A stretch of DNA of 64,000 bases from NCBI RefSeq assembly GCF_003992115.1, contig NZ_RQUX01000002.1, positions 1 through 64,000 of the forward strand. Reading direction: 5' to 3'. The notes beneath the pieces are model-generated. The model made no database searches, had not been told where the DNA came from, and was given only the letters and a program-made list of their open reading frames with translations. This document shows positions 53,620-62,969 of this stretch, in pieces. Source of the stretch: Veillonella ratti. Lineage in GTDB: Bacteria; Bacillota; Negativicutes; Veillonellales; Veillonellaceae. Both the position numbers and the translations under genes were made by a program. Position 1 is the stretch's first letter. Each line of letters starts with the position of its first letter.

Positions 53620-53808
53620 GTTAAAACACGGATACTATTTAATTATAAGTCCCCGTTGCCCGTGGCTCTCACCCCACCAAGCAACTTTTATGTACCGGCG
53701 GCTCTCACCCCGCCCGTATCTCTCTTGTAGTTACGCTCTCTGCTCACTCAAAGTCCCCTCGTAACTCTCTCTCTTTAACAGTTCAATGACTGTTTAACTT
53801 CCCTTGAC
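53620..53808 (-). ncRNA. Candidate stand-alone structured ncRNA
   Basis: No frame is supported here, but the minus strand folds into five consecutive hairpins: AACAGT/ACTGTT (53777-53794), AGTTACG/CGTAACT (53729-53766), GGCGG/CCGCC (53697-53714), GTTGC-GTGG/CCAC-GCAAC (53655-53685) and a terminator-like ACGG..ACT/AGT..CCGT (53628-53656) followed by GTTTTAAC. Hairpins three and four present the same apical loop, GGTGAGAG. A promoter lies just upstream at 53816-53844, and the LysR terminator is upstream of that, so the RNA of about 185 bases is independent. It matches no class I know. Confidence 0.55.
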
Positions 53809-53815
53809 TGAAATC

Positions 53816-53844
53816 ATTATACGTTCTTTTGTCTTCTGTGGCTA
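53816..53844 (-). promoter_or_regulatory. Promoter of the candidate ncRNA
   Basis: A perfect -10 TATAAT with a 17-bp spacer to -35 TAGCCA (four of six matches), on the minus strand. Confidence 0.5.
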
Positions 53845-53859
53845 ATATATACAGAAAAC

Positions 53860-53890
53860 GGTTAGCTATAGTTTAAACCTATAGCTAACC
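53860..53890 (-). terminator. Terminator after the LysR gene
   Basis: A perfect 12-bp stem, GGTTAGCTATAG/CTATAGCTAACC, with a 7-base loop, then TTTTC on the minus strand. Confidence 0.85.
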
Positions 53891-53909
53891 ATTAAGTTTT
53901 GTGTCCTAA

Positions 53910-54815
53910 TCAAACACTTTGCGTATTCTTTTTAAGCGCTTCAATATAATTGCGACAATATTTACCGGCCGCTACCTTATTATGCAAAATATAGCCGATT
54001 TCAATTTTTTCATCCACATCAAGGGGAATGGCCAAGATATTCGGACCGTTCAGTTTTTCACTGATAATACCGGAGCAAATCGTATAACCGTCAAGCCCGA
54101 TTAAGAGGTTAAACAATGTCGCTCTATCGCACACCACAATATCTTTAGCACTGTCACAGGTGCTCAAAATTTCTTCTGAAAAATAAAAGGAATTATGCTC
54201 CCCCTGTTCGTAGGAAAGTCGCGGAAACGGTGCCAAATCCTCCAAAGTAACCTTCTCTTTAGATGCTAAGGGGCTAAAAGAGCTTATAAATACATGAGGC
54301 CTTGCCGTAAACAATGGATGGAAGGTTAAATCATGTCGCTTAAACTCTTTGCGTAAAACCGTTTCATTGAACTCATTAAGATACAAAATACCGATTTCAC
54401 TGCGAAGGCGAGCTACGTCTTCAATAATTTCATAGGTCTGTGTTTCACGAATACGGAAATCATATTCATCGCCGCCATACGCTTTTAAAACATCTACGAA
54501 AGCTTCCACAGCAAAAGAATAATGCTGCGTAGATACACAAAATTGATGCTTAACCGGCGTTTGTCCGAAATATTTTTCTTCAATCAGATTTGTCTGTTCA
54601 ATTACCTGACGGGCATAGCCGAGGAACTCTTCTCCTTCCGTTGAAACGATGACGCCCTTATTGGTGCGGGAGAAAATGGTAATCCCCAATTCCTGCTCCA
54701 ATTCCTTAATGGCCGCCGTCAGACTTGGCTGAGCAATAAATAATTCTTTCGCCGCCTTATTAATGGACCCTTGCTTGGCCACGGTTACAATGTATTTTAA
54801 CTGTAATAAAGTCAT
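53910..54815 (-). CDS. LysR-family transcriptional regulator
   Basis: A 301-residue LysR regulator. The N-terminal helix-turn-helix is LLQLKYIVTVAKQGSINKAAKELFIAQPSLTAAIKELEQELG; the rest is the two-lobed effector domain. Upstream lies the terminator of the putrescine/ornithine antiporter gene, which is transcribed in the same direction, so the LysR gene has its own promoter. A link to PotE is possible from position only. Confidence 0.93.
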   Translation of the reverse strand: MTLLQLKYIVTVAKQGSINKAAKELFIAQPSLTAAIKELEQELGITIFSRTNKGVIVSTEGEEFLGYARQVIEQTNLIEEKYFGQTPVKHQFCVSTQHYSFAVEAFVDVLKAYGGDEYDFRIRETQTYEIIEDVARLRSEIGILYLNEFNETVLRKEFKRHDLTFHPLFTARPHVFISSFSPLASKEKVTLEDLAPFPRLSYEQGEHNSFYFSEEILSTCDSAKDIVVCDRATLFNLLIGLDGYTICSGIISEKLNGPNILAIPLDVDEKIEIGYILHNKVAAGKYCRNYIEALKKNTQSV

Positions 54816-54967
54816 ATATCCTTTTACCTCTATATTTCACTTCAAATCAAACACTTTTTTACTAAAAAATAACTATTTTTACAAATTTATAGTAGAATAT
54901 GCCTGAATCTTTAGTGCTAACTATTTAGTCTTCAAACCTCTATTCTTACTATAAAGCAAAACAAAAA

Positions 54968-54999
54968 GGACTGCAAGCACTCGGAAGTGTTTGCAGTCC
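54968..54999 (-). terminator. Terminator after potE
   Basis: GGACTGCAA/TTGCAGTCC with a 14-base loop containing further pairing (CACT/AGTG); on the minus strand it is followed by TTTTTGTTTT. Confidence 0.85.
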
Positions 55000-55010
55000 G
55001 TATAGGTCAG

Positions 55011-55080
55011 TTGATTACGCTACATTTCGGTTGATTAAGCCACGCTACGTCCGGGCTGATTAAGCCACGCTACGTTTGGA
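55011..55080. repeat. Tandem repeats overlapping the 3' end of potE
   Basis: TGATTAAGCCACGCTACG appears twice with about 24-bp spacing, and a third, shorter copy (TTGATTACGCTAC) precedes them. The rightmost copy includes the gene's last codons and stop. Confidence 0.8.
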
Positions 55081-56388
55081 GCGAAGAGCACGAGGCACAA
55101 TATTGAAGGCCAATTGGTAAACAATGTAGCCAATAATAATAGCAATCGTACCGCCGATCATAGGGCCTTCACCGGACGCATAGATTGCGTATACGGAGTA
55201 AGCAATCGCTACGATGCTCAAACCGAAAATGCTGCGACGAGTGAATTTAGAAGCACCTTCAACTTTTAATAATTTATTAACAGCAATACAGCAGAGAATG
55301 TAAGGGAATACATTCGTAACTACTGCCAAGTTAACGAGGTTTTCAAACTGACGGCTCAAGGATTCGTTCATGGTCATGAAGGCCAAGAGAGACTGAATCG
55401 TCAAGAGAATCAATAAACCACGTACAGGTGCGTCAGCTTTGTTTACACGGCTGAATACTTTAGGGAACAAGCCTGCATCGGCAGAGCTTTTGAACACACG
55501 AGATAAAGTGAACTGCCAGCAAAGGATAGCACCGCAGCAAGAGATTACCATAGCAGCCATAACAATCTGGCCAACAGTTTCATTGAACATCTGCGCAAAC
55601 ACCATACCGAATGGTGCCGTGGAGTTCAATAAATCAACATTTGGTACAATCCCTGCCATAATATTAGTAGACAATACATAAATCACCGCTACTGCTAATG
55701 TGCCAAAGAATGTTGCAATTGGTACGTTTTTCTTTGGATTTTCTACAGCATCCATATTAGCTGCTGCGGACTCAAAGCCCAAGAAACCCCAAAGAGTTAA
55801 TGCGATGGATTCGCTAACTGCATCAAAGAAAGGCAGTTGGTTCGGATTCCATACAGCTGTGTACATATTTGGGTCAAACCAGAACCAGCCGAATACGCTG
55901 ATGAACAATACAGGGATGATAGCCCCCCAAACAGTGATATTACTTATACGACCGGTTTTGGCATTACCACCGAAGTTAAGAACGGCAGCTAACCAAAGAA
56001 GCACGATAGTGGCTAAACTCATCTGTACCGGCGTCAAGGTTAAATTAAACAAAACAGCTGCGTAGCCTACTGCGGAAATCGCAATCGCTACGTTTGCAAT
56101 TACAAGTGAAATGGCATAAGCATAGTTTGCCATAAAATGTCCGGTTCTGCCGAAAGAATACTCTGCATAGCCGCCAAGTCCACCGGTTTTAGTTGTGAAC
56201 ATGCCGCACTGTGCGAAAATGTGGGCCAATACTAAGGACCCTACGGCTGTAATCAGCCAAGACAAAACGGAAATGGTTCCTACTTCTGCAAGTTTAGTAG
56301 GCAACATAATAATCCCAGCACCCATCATATTTGCTGCAACGAGGGTTGTAAGCTGGAATACAGACATTTTTTTAGCGGTGGTTTTCAT
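55060..56388 (-). CDS. potE: Putrescine-ornithine antiporter PotE
   Basis: A 442-residue, 12-helix APC-family antiporter that exchanges putrescine for ornithine. Long stretches match the Escherichia coli protein as I remember it: MMGAGIIMLPTKLAEVGTIS, GGYAEYSFGRTGHFMANYAY, ANVAIAISAVGYAAVLF, WNPNQLPFFDAVSESIALTL and GMVFAQMFNETVGQIVMAAM. No ornithine decarboxylase gene is in the window. The gene has a leader of over 250 bases with hairpins, and tandem repeats at its 3' end. Confidence 0.93.
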   Translation of the reverse strand: MKTTAKKMSVFQLTTLVAANMMGAGIIMLPTKLAEVGTISVLSWLITAVGSLVLAHIFAQCGMFTTKTGGLGGYAEYSFGRTGHFMANYAYAISLVIANVAIAISAVGYAAVLFNLTLTPVQMSLATIVLLWLAAVLNFGGNAKTGRISNITVWGAIIPVLFISVFGWFWFDPNMYTAVWNPNQLPFFDAVSESIALTLWGFLGFESAAANMDAVENPKKNVPIATFFGTLAVAVIYVLSTNIMAGIVPNVDLLNSTAPFGMVFAQMFNETVGQIVMAAMVISCCGAILCWQFTLSRVFKSSADAGLFPKVFSRVNKADAPVRGLLILLTIQSLLAFMTMNESLSRQFENLVNLAVVTNVFPYILCCIAVNKLLKVEGASKFTRRSIFGLSIVAIAYSVYAIYASGEGPMIGGTIAIIIGYIVYQLAFNIVPRALRSKRSVA

Positions 56389-56448
56389 GTATCAATCCCC
56401 TTTCTAATGTAGCTCAACATCTACAACTTAATAATCAGTGACCGCTAT

Positions 56449-56487
56449 CGATACCAGTCCTTGCGGTTGTGCGTGGATGTGGTATCG
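56449..56487 (-). promoter_or_regulatory. Hairpin in the potE leader
   Basis: CGATACC pairs with GGTATCG around a 25-base loop; an alternative CCGC/GCGG pairing overlaps it. A second small stem (TGTAG/CTACA) lies just before the ribosome site. Confidence 0.5.
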
Positions 56488-56569
56488 TATGAAACGTATT
56501 TCTCTTTATTTTATTTGACGACTTATTCTAACATCTATTGACAATTAATGAAAGTCTTTTTTCAATAAA

Positions 56570-56655
56570 AAAGGTCCACGAAAGCTAGTCGCCATCAAGG
56601 GCGGCCCATGTTTTTCATGGTGCAATTCTCAAAGTGGGCATTATACCTAACTTTT
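56570..56655 (-). ncRNA. Structured RNA element upstream of potE
   Basis: On the minus strand, TATAATGCCCACTTTGAG is followed by hairpins CCATG/CATGG and CGCC/GGCG, then GTGGACC and TTTTTT. TGCCCAC and GTGGAC could close a three-way junction. The U run suggests attenuation or a small RNA. It fits no riboswitch class I can name; a polyamine- or ornithine-responsive device would suit the gene but is a guess. Confidence 0.4.
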
Positions 56656-57047
56656 AAAAAAATTTACGCAAAATTTACCCCATTGGCGGACAAAAAATAT
56701 TACACAAATTGAATAAAAATATATAAACTCCATAATATAAACGAGGAGAATTCATTTGAACTATAAAAAGTTTCAATTTTAGTCTATTTTTTCCTATGCC
56801 GATTAGGTATTTTAAGGGCCTATTCCGAATTAATTATGATTTTTTTCGAACCAAAACAGGGTGTGTCCACTGTATACAGACATGCAAAATGCACCTGACT
56901 TCGGATTTCAAATATTTGGCCTTGTCGAATGACAGTGAACACTTTAACGCGCACTTTTACCGCCTAAAAATTACACAAACCGTTAACGACATTAACAACG
57001 AAGCGTTAAAGGACGGCGGGTAGTCCAGGCACAAAATTAACAGTCTG

Positions 57048-57644
57048 TTAATTCCCTACCTGCACCTCATATTCCTTTGCGATCTCATCTTCGTATGCCT
57101 GCATAGCCATCAAAGTCTTAGTCAAAAGCTCATCCAATTCCCAACCGAGCCGTTCAGCGCCGTTTTTGATGACATCACGAGAGCAACCGGCGGCAAATTT
57201 CTTATCTTTAAACTTCTTCTTAAGACTTTTAAGTTCCATATCCTTCGTTGATTTCGAAGGCCGCATCAAAGCAGCCGCACCAATCAAACCGGTCAATTCA
57301 TCAGCCGCATAGAGCACGTTTTCCATTAATTCTTTCGGCTCCCAATCAATGCAGATACCATACCCGTGACAACAAATAGAATAAATTTCATCGTCAGCTA
57401 CGCCTGCTTCTTTTAAAAGTTCCTGTGCTTTAACGCAATGCTCTTCCGGATACATTTCAAAGTCCACGTCATGCAAAAGGCCTACTTGAGCCCAATAATC
57501 CGCTTCTTCACCAAAACCAAGCTCATTGGCGTACCAGCGCATTACCGCTTCCACGGTTAACGCATGTTGAATATGAAACGGTTCCTTATTATATGTTTTC
57601 AATAATGCCAAGGCATTTTCTCTTGTTAATGATGGTGTATGCAT
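57048..57644 (-). CDS. HD-domain hydrolase
   Basis: A 198-residue HD phosphohydrolase. The metal motif is H...HD...D: FHIQHALTVEAVMRWYANEL, then VGLLHDVDFEMYPEEHC, and later ICCHGYGICIDWEP. I start at MHTPSLTRENAL, with GAGGGAGGG well placed; the frame is open for 77 more codons upstream, but that part runs through a terminator and has no ribosome site. The substrate, probably a nucleotide, is unknown. Confidence 0.85.
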   Translation of the reverse strand: MHTPSLTRENALALLKTYNKEPFHIQHALTVEAVMRWYANELGFGEEADYWAQVGLLHDVDFEMYPEEHCVKAQELLKEAGVADDEIYSICCHGYGICIDWEPKELMENVLYAADELTGLIGAAALMRPSKSTKDMELKSLKKKFKDKKFAAGCSRDVIKNGAERLGWELDELLTKTLMAMQAYEDEIAKEYEVQVGN

Positions 57645-57784
57645 ACCCATCCCTCCCTCAATTCTCATAGTTTCAAGATCTATTCCGGTTATTTTAAACG
57701 CCCAGTCTGTCGCCAATTCTTCGGTATCACGACCGCTTGCCAACACGTCCGTGTCACGGCATTCACCTGAACCAATATAAAATA

Positions 57785-57825
57785 AAGTGCATACCAAAAA
57801 TCTAATTATCTTTTTGGTATGCACT
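57785..57825. terminator. Terminator between argH and the HD-domain gene
   Basis: A perfect 15-bp stem, AGTGCATACCAAAAA/TTTTTGGTATGCACT, with an 11-base loop, 100 bases after the argH stop. Confidence 0.85.
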
Positions 57826-57924
57826 ATATAGTATAACATGATTTGACGGACCTGTAAAAAAGCCGCTTTAAACACTGAGTAGAAATTAGCCGCTAAAGCG
57901 CTTATCGCCTCATTGGCAGTCCCC

Positions 57925-59352
57925 TTAAATTCTTACAGAATCAAGCTGTGCTGCCCATTTAGCCAATTGCTCTTCTTCTTCAGCCACTTGAGCTACCCCG
58001 TTTTTACGTTGACGGGCTACACATTCAGGCGCTGTACCACTGTAGTTTTTACGCCCCGCTACACAGGCTTCAATGGTAATAGCATCGAGAATATCCGCTT
58101 CAAAGACAGGGGATATTTTTTTGAAATCTTCCACGGTCAAATCCAATAAAACGCAGTGATTCTGAATGCAATGTTGCACCGCTTCTCCTACAATAGCATG
58201 GGCTTCGCGGAACGGTACGCCTTTTTTAGCCAAATAATCAGCCATGTCCGTAGCATTGGAGAAATCGTTAGCTAAGACGGAATACGTACGTTCACCGTTA
58301 ACGGTCATCTGGCGAAGCATATCCGCCATAATCGACAAGGCAAATTGCAAGGTATCGATAGCATCAAAAATACCTTCTTTATCTTCCTGCATATCCTTAT
58401 TATAGGTAAGCGGTAAACCCTTCATAGTTGTCAAAAGACCTAGCAAATGACCGTAAATACGGCCCGTTTTACCACGTACCAATTCACATACATCAGGATT
58501 CTTTTTCTGCGGCATAATGCTGGAACCGGTGCAATGGGCATCATCGAGCTCAATAAAACCGAATTCCGTGCTAGACCACATGATCATTTCTTCGCTGAGA
58601 CGACTCAAATGCATCATAGTCGTAGCGGCAAAATGTAAAAATTCAAGCACATAGTCACGGTCACTCACCGCATCCATGCTATTTTCGTAAATTTTGCCGA
58701 ACGCCAATAATTCCTGCGTATAGCTCTGATCGATTGGATACGTCGTCCCCGCCAAAGCGCCGGCGCCCAAAGGCATTACATCGGCATGTTTATAAATGAG
58801 TGGCAAATGATCGAAATCACGACCAAACATGGAGAAATAGGCCATCATATGATGGGCGAAAAGTACCGGCTGTGCCCGCTGTAAGTGCGTATAGCCCGGC
58901 ATAATCACATCTTGGTGTTTTTCAGCCACTTCAAGGAGCGCTTTTTGCAAATTGACCAACAATTCACCCATGTGAACTACTGTCTTGCGCACATACATGT
59001 GCAAATCAACAGCCACTTGGTCGTTACGGCTACGGCCCGTATGAAGGCGACCGCCCGCTTCACCGATAGCATCAGTTAAACGCTTTTCAATATTCATATG
59101 AATATCTTCAAGAGCCACGGAGAAGTCAAATGTGCCCGCTTCAATCTGTTTCAAAATATCGTTTAAACCGGCCACGATTGCATCGCAATCAGCCTGAGAG
59201 ATAATTCCTTGTTTTGCCAGCATTGTCGCATGTGCTTTACTGCCGGTAATATCTTCCGCATACATCCGGGCATCAAAAGCGATAGAGGACGTGAAGTCCT
59301 CTACCGCTTTGTCAGTTCCCTTTGTAAAACGGCCACCCCAAAGTTTAGCCAT
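57925..59352 (-). CDS. argH: Argininosuccinate lyase
   Basis: Splits argininosuccinate into arginine and fumarate, the last step of arginine synthesis. The 475-residue protein has [21 protein letters not shown] at the start, [34 protein letters not shown] and the family signature [20 protein letters not shown]. Its ATG directly follows the argG stop, so the genes are translationally coupled. Confidence 0.97.
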   Translation of the reverse strand: MAKLWGGRFTKGTDKAVEDFTSSIAFDARMYAEDITGSKAHATMLAKQGIISQADCDAIVAGLNDILKQIEAGTFDFSVALEDIHMNIEKRLTDAIGEAGGRLHTGRSRNDQVAVDLHMYVRKTVVHMGELLVNLQKALLEVAEKHQDVIMPGYTHLQRAQPVLFAHHMMAYFSMFGRDFDHLPLIYKHADVMPLGAGALAGTTYPIDQSYTQELLAFGKIYENSMDAVSDRDYVLEFLHFAATTMMHLSRLSEEMIMWSSTEFGFIELDDAHCTGSSIMPQKKNPDVCELVRGKTGRIYGHLLGLLTTMKGLPLTYNKDMQEDKEGIFDAIDTLQFALSIMADMLRQMTVNGERTYSVLANDFSNATDMADYLAKKGVPFREAHAIVGEAVQHCIQNHCVLLDLTVEDFKKISPVFEADILDAITIEACVAGRKNYSGTAPECVARQRKNGVAQVAEEEEQLAKWAAQLDSVRI

Positions 59353-60564
59353 TTATTTACCTGCCTTTTCTTTCATTAAAGCATTAATTTTAAGTGGCAA
59401 GCCGAAGAGATTAATAAATCCTTCTGCGTCTGCCTGATTATATACATCATCTTCTTCGAAAGTTACAAATTCCTGATTGTATAAGGAATAAGGTGATGTT
59501 GCACCGGCGCTGATGATGTTGCCTTTGTATAATTTCAAGTTAATAGTACCGGTTACCGTTTTCTGCGTTTCATCTACGAAAGCCTGTAAAGCTGCCATCA
59601 ACGGCGCAAACCACATACCGTCATATACGAGCTCTGCATATTTATTAGCTACCAATTCTTTGTAGTGATAAGTAGCTCTGTCGAGGCAAAGGTATTCCAA
59701 TTCGCGATGCGCATACATGATGATAGCGCCGCCCGGATTTTCATACACGCCACGAGATTTCATGCCTACCAAACGGTTTTCTACAATATCAACGATACCC
59801 ACACCGTTAGCGGCCCCCAATTCGTTCAAAGTCTGCAACAATTCAAGCGGAGTGCCTGTTTTACCGTTTACAGCTACCGGTACGCCTTCCTTGAAGTCGA
59901 TGGATACCATGGTTGGAGTATCAGGGGCTTCTTCCGGAGATTTGCAAACTAAATGCACATCATCTTTAGGTGCATTAGCCGGATCTTCGAGGTCGCCACC
60001 TTCATGGGACAAATGCCATACGTTCTGGTCCATGCTATATGGGTGAGATTTAGTAGCGACTACCGGAATATCGTGTTTAGCCGCGAATTCCATGCAATCT
60101 TCACGGGATTTGAGTTCCCATTCACGCCATGGAGCAATAATTTTAGTATTAGGAGCCAATGCTTTGATAGTCAACTCAAAACGAACTTGGTCATTCCCTT
60201 TACCGGTTGCACCGTGAGCAATAGCGTCGGCCCCTTCGGCTTTCGCCACTTCAACTAATTTCTTGGCAATTAAAGGACGGGCAAAGGACGTACCTAATAA
60301 ATATTTACCTTCGTATACGGCACCGGCTTTAACGGTTGGCCAAATGTAATCGGCTACGAATTCTTCTTGAACATCAAGAATATACGCTTTGGAAGCACCG
60401 GATTTGATGGCTTTCTTTTCAACCGCATCATAATCTTCAGGTTGTCCCAAGTTACAACATACAGCGATTACTTCACAGCCGTAGTTTTCTTTTAACCACG
60501 GAATAATTACAGATGTATCAAGACCGCCGGAATAGGCTAATACTACTTTTTTAATATCACTCAT
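59353..60564 (-). CDS. argG: Argininosuccinate synthase
   Basis: Joins citrulline and aspartate with ATP. The 403-residue protein has the PP-loop [35 protein letters not shown] and [17 protein letters not shown] start at MSDIKKVV, because GAGGTG is 6 bases upstream of that ATG; the frame is open three codons further to a GTG. The promoter at 60620-60648 overlaps a candidate ARG box, so ArgR control is expected. Confidence 0.97.
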   Translation of the reverse strand: MSDIKKVVLAYSGGLDTSVIIPWLKENYGCEVIAVCCNLGQPEDYDAVEKKAIKSGASKAYILDVQEEFVADYIWPTVKAGAVYEGKYLLGTSFARPLIAKKLVEVAKAEGADAIAHGATGKGNDQVRFELTIKALAPNTKIIAPWREWELKSREDCMEFAAKHDIPVVATKSHPYSMDQNVWHLSHEGGDLEDPANAPKDDVHLVCKSPEEAPDTPTMVSIDFKEGVPVAVNGKTGTPLELLQTLNELGAANGVGIVDIVENRLVGMKSRGVYENPGGAIIMYAHRELEYLCLDRATYHYKELVANKYAELVYDGMWFAPLMAALQAFVDETQKTVTGTINLKLYKGNIISAGATSPYSLYNQEFVTFEEDDVYNQADAEGFINLFGLPLKINALMKEKAGK

Positions 60565-60619
60565 TATAAACACCTCTTTGAATAATCAGTTACTTACGTT
60601 CTTGTCTTTCATGTGTAAC

Positions 60620-60648
60620 ATTATACATAGTTGTGAATATTAATGCAA
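60620..60648 (-). promoter_or_regulatory. argGH promoter with overlapping ARG box
   Basis: The minus strand has -35 TTGCAT, a 17-bp spacer and -10 TATAAT. The plus-strand TGAATATTAATGCA at 60634-60647, nearly the ArgR consensus TGAATWWWWATTCA, overlaps the -35 element, so bound ArgR should block RNA polymerase. Confidence 0.7.
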
Positions 60649-60677
60649 GCATTTTTGTAAAAAAATACAGAATTTTT

Positions 60678-61487
60678 TTATTTTTTTACATCATATTGTA
60701 TTAAGCCATAGGTTTCACCGGCCACCGATGAGAAATGATGAGTCCCTACCGTGGCTTTAAGACCGCTCACGGCGCCCAACACAAAAGCCGCCGTACGCAA
60801 CGAATATTCTTCGCCCACCGGATAGCCTATATTTTGTAATTCACGCGGCTGTTGGTCCCCCAACGCATACATAACATTAATATTGGTATCGAGGTTTTTA
60901 TCTTGGCCATTTACCCAATGATTCGGCAATAAATTGGCACTGCCGATAACGGCTACTTGCCGCCCCGATGCCTCGGCTGCCAATTGCACAACTTTGCCGA
61001 AGGTGTATAATTCCTCATAACTTAAACGGCCCATAGTCAGGCGCACAATCTGCTTATTCCCCAACCCCTGTTCGGCCAGGAAATGGAGCGGAATGGTAGC
61101 CGTATGATGCAAAAAATAGTCATCCGTCGAAATAATCGGCAAACTGTCCAAAATACTGGTCAACGGAATGCCCATGCGTTCGCTTGATTTACGCAAAGCC
61201 GCGTTAAATGTACTATCCGTCTCCATGCCAACCGTAAAGGTAGTACCATTGGCCAATGGAATAGCGCCACGCAAACGAGCTTGCGGGCTGTAGCCGATAG
61301 CATCATTTAAAGTCAACTGATAGCGACTCAATATTAAAATCGTTTGCGGCTTACTGGCTTTTATGGCTGCTGCCGCTTGCTCCATAGCGCCAATCACTTC
61401 ATTATAAGCACTGCGATCAGTCGCTACCGCTTCATAATATCGAAGAGGCGCCGGCCAATAGGAAACACTAACAATACGTCCCTTCAT
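60678..61487 (-). CDS. LigB/MEMO-like class III extradiol dioxygenase-fold protein
   Basis: A 269-residue protein with the layout of LigB-type subunits: a start like VSYWPAPLRYYEAVATDRSAYN, a central QTILILSRYQL, a histidine pair in DDYFLHHTATIPLHFLAEQGLG, and a C-terminal HHFSSVAGETYGLIQYDV. The HH and HHF positions could bind Fe or Zn. In this family AMMECR1/MEMO partners are common; none is near here. The weak match means family, not function, is proposed. Confidence 0.5.
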   Translation of the reverse strand: MKGRIVSVSYWPAPLRYYEAVATDRSAYNEVIGAMEQAAAAIKASKPQTILILSRYQLTLNDAIGYSPQARLRGAIPLANGTTFTVGMETDSTFNAALRKSSERMGIPLTSILDSLPIISTDDYFLHHTATIPLHFLAEQGLGNKQIVRLTMGRLSYEELYTFGKVVQLAAEASGRQVAVIGSANLLPNHWVNGQDKNLDTNINVMYALGDQQPRELQNIGYPVGEEYSLRTAAFVLGAVSGLKATVGTHHFSSVAGETYGLIQYDVKK

Positions 61488-61596
61488 CGAAACCTCCTTA
61501 TAAAACTATAATAGTATTTATTTTATTTATTATATTTTACTATGAATAAGTGTAAAAATCACTAGCTTATTTTTTCACATATGGTATGATAGAGCC

Positions 61597-62550
61597 ATGA
61601 AACTATTATTTAAATTATTAATCACTATCATCGTATTGGGACTCGGTTTATACTGGTTTGCGGGCTATACGCCAAACGAAACCGGCCAGCAACGTAGCCC
61701 TTACACGGTGAAAGAACAGACCTTAGAGTCCACCGAAGACCAATTGAGCCGTACCGCTCGTATCAATCGTTTATTCCACTTCAAAGAAGCCGTTGAAACG
61801 GCTCTTGATCAACGAGTGCCTGACAATCAACGCGTGAAAGGAGACGAAATCAGCCAGAACTTAAAGGATGCGTTGGTAGCTACGGAAGATAAGCGATACT
61901 ACGAACACGGTGCCATTGATCTTTTCGGCATCGGTCGCGCCTTTTACACAAATGTAACAGCCGGTCGCACCGTTGAAGGTGGTAGTACAATCACTCAACA
62001 GCTGGTAAAAAACCTCTTTTTATCCTCCAAACGTATCATGTCACGTAAAGTGGAAGAAGTGATTTTGGCATACCTCATGGAATTGTATTACACCAAAGAC
62101 GAAATCTTAACCATGTATCTTAATACTATTTATTACGGCAATAATTATTACGGCATCGAGCAAGCTGCCAAAGGCTATTTTGACACCACCCCGGCTAAAC
62201 TCACTTTAGGCCAAGCAGCATTACTGGCCGGCATGCCGCAAGCGCCCTCCTATTATAATCCGGTGACGAATTACAAAGGCGCTAAAGAGCGACAACGCAC
62301 GGTTCTTACTTTGATGACGCAGCAAGGTTTAATTACTAACCGCGAAGCGGATAAGGCTTATTATTCCAATTTAAATTTACAGCAAACACCGGCAACAGAT
62401 TCAGAAATTATGGAAGCGACATCACCGACTGAATCCGATAGCCATGACGACAATACTTCCGATGAAGCTTCATCGTCCGCCGGCTCTAAATCAAACAAAT
62501 CAAGCACTCATCATTCATCTTCATCCACGAAGTTTTCTATTGATGAATAA
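61597..62550 (+). CDS. Monofunctional peptidoglycan glycosyltransferase (GT51)
   Basis: A 317-residue membrane-anchored transglycosylase that polymerises lipid II. After one N-terminal helix come the GT51 motifs ALVATEDKRYYEHGAIDLFG (catalytic Glu), EGGSTITQQLVKNLFLS (second Glu), RKVEEVILAYLMELYYTKDEILTMYLNTIYYG and AALLAGMPQAPSYYNP. There is no transpeptidase domain; the last 70 residues are a Ser/Asp/His-rich tail of low complexity, probably periplasmic. Single gene with a terminator. Confidence 0.92.
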   Translation: MKLLFKLLITIIVLGLGLYWFAGYTPNETGQQRSPYTVKEQTLESTEDQLSRTARINRLFHFKEAVETALDQRVPDNQRVKGDEISQNLKDALVATEDKRYYEHGAIDLFGIGRAFYTNVTAGRTVEGGSTITQQLVKNLFLSSKRIMSRKVEEVILAYLMELYYTKDEILTMYLNTIYYGNNYYGIEQAAKGYFDTTPAKLTLGQAALLAGMPQAPSYYNPVTNYKGAKERQRTVLTLMTQQGLITNREADKAYYSNLNLQQTPATDSEIMEATSPTESDSHDDNTSDEASSSAGSKSNKSSTHHSSSSTKFSIDE

Positions 62551-62605
62551 TATCGGTCTGCTTCTACGGGATGCGCTTTAATAGCCGCCAATAAAATCAA
62601 CTAAA

Positions 62606-62654
62606 AACCGCCTGTCAGATACACTCTTTACCGAGATGTATCAAACAGGCGGTT
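62606..62654. terminator. Bidirectional terminator
   Basis: AACCGCCTGT..GATACA pairs with TGTATC..ACAGGCGGTT, with T and A runs outside. It serves the convergent GT51 and DUF3343 genes. Confidence 0.9.
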
Positions 62655-62675
62655 ATTTTTTACCCGTACAAACCA

Positions 62676-62936
62676 TCATTCTTGTGTAATTTGCACTTTA
62701 GTACATTTTTTAGAAGCTCGGTCATAAGTATACAAACCCGAGTGAGTGATATGTGCCGCTTGTAACAGCTCTAAAATTCGTTCCAAGTCAGACTGGGCAC
62801 ACAGAATACAAAGACCGCACATATTATGCAATGCCGGCGGGGTCGGAATGAGTTGCAATTTAATACCTTCCGCTTGCAACATTTTTTCCGCCTTATAGGC
62901 AAAATAATAATTTGTAAATACTATTAAGTTTTCCAT
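62676..62936 (-). CDS. DUF3343 (Se/S carrier-like) protein
   Basis: An 86-residue protein of the DUF3343 family, thought to carry selenium or sulfur. It has the cysteines MCGLCILC in the middle and the LIVFTNYYFAYKAEKMLQAEGI start typical of the group. It follows yedF and selD in the same direction, which supports a selenium role. Confidence 0.85.
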   Translation of the reverse strand: MENLIVFTNYYFAYKAEKMLQAEGIKLQLIPTPPALHNMCGLCILCAQSDLERILELLQAAHITHSGLYTYDRASKKCTKVQITQE

Positions 62937-62969
62937 AATCGGCCTTTCTCGTATCGGGGCAATGCCACA

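Larger units (their letters stand above)
56389..57047. other. Long intergenic region upstream of potE
   Basis: About 660 bases without a convincing gene. It holds the structured potE leader parts at 56449-56487 and 56570-56655. Near 57028-57046 is the palindrome AATTAACAG-T-CTGTTAATT, perhaps the end of the HD-domain gene transcript. The region 56700-57000 shows nothing else I can support. Confidence 0.5.

Noticed and set aside
56796-57023. Plus-strand 75-codon frame upstream of potE
   Set aside because: No ribosome site, no recognisable motif, and the region is spacer between two minus-strand genes.
57651-57875. N-terminal extension of the HD-domain protein
   Set aside because: The open frame runs through the terminator at 57785-57825 and has no ribosome site, while a strong site precedes the ATG at 57644.
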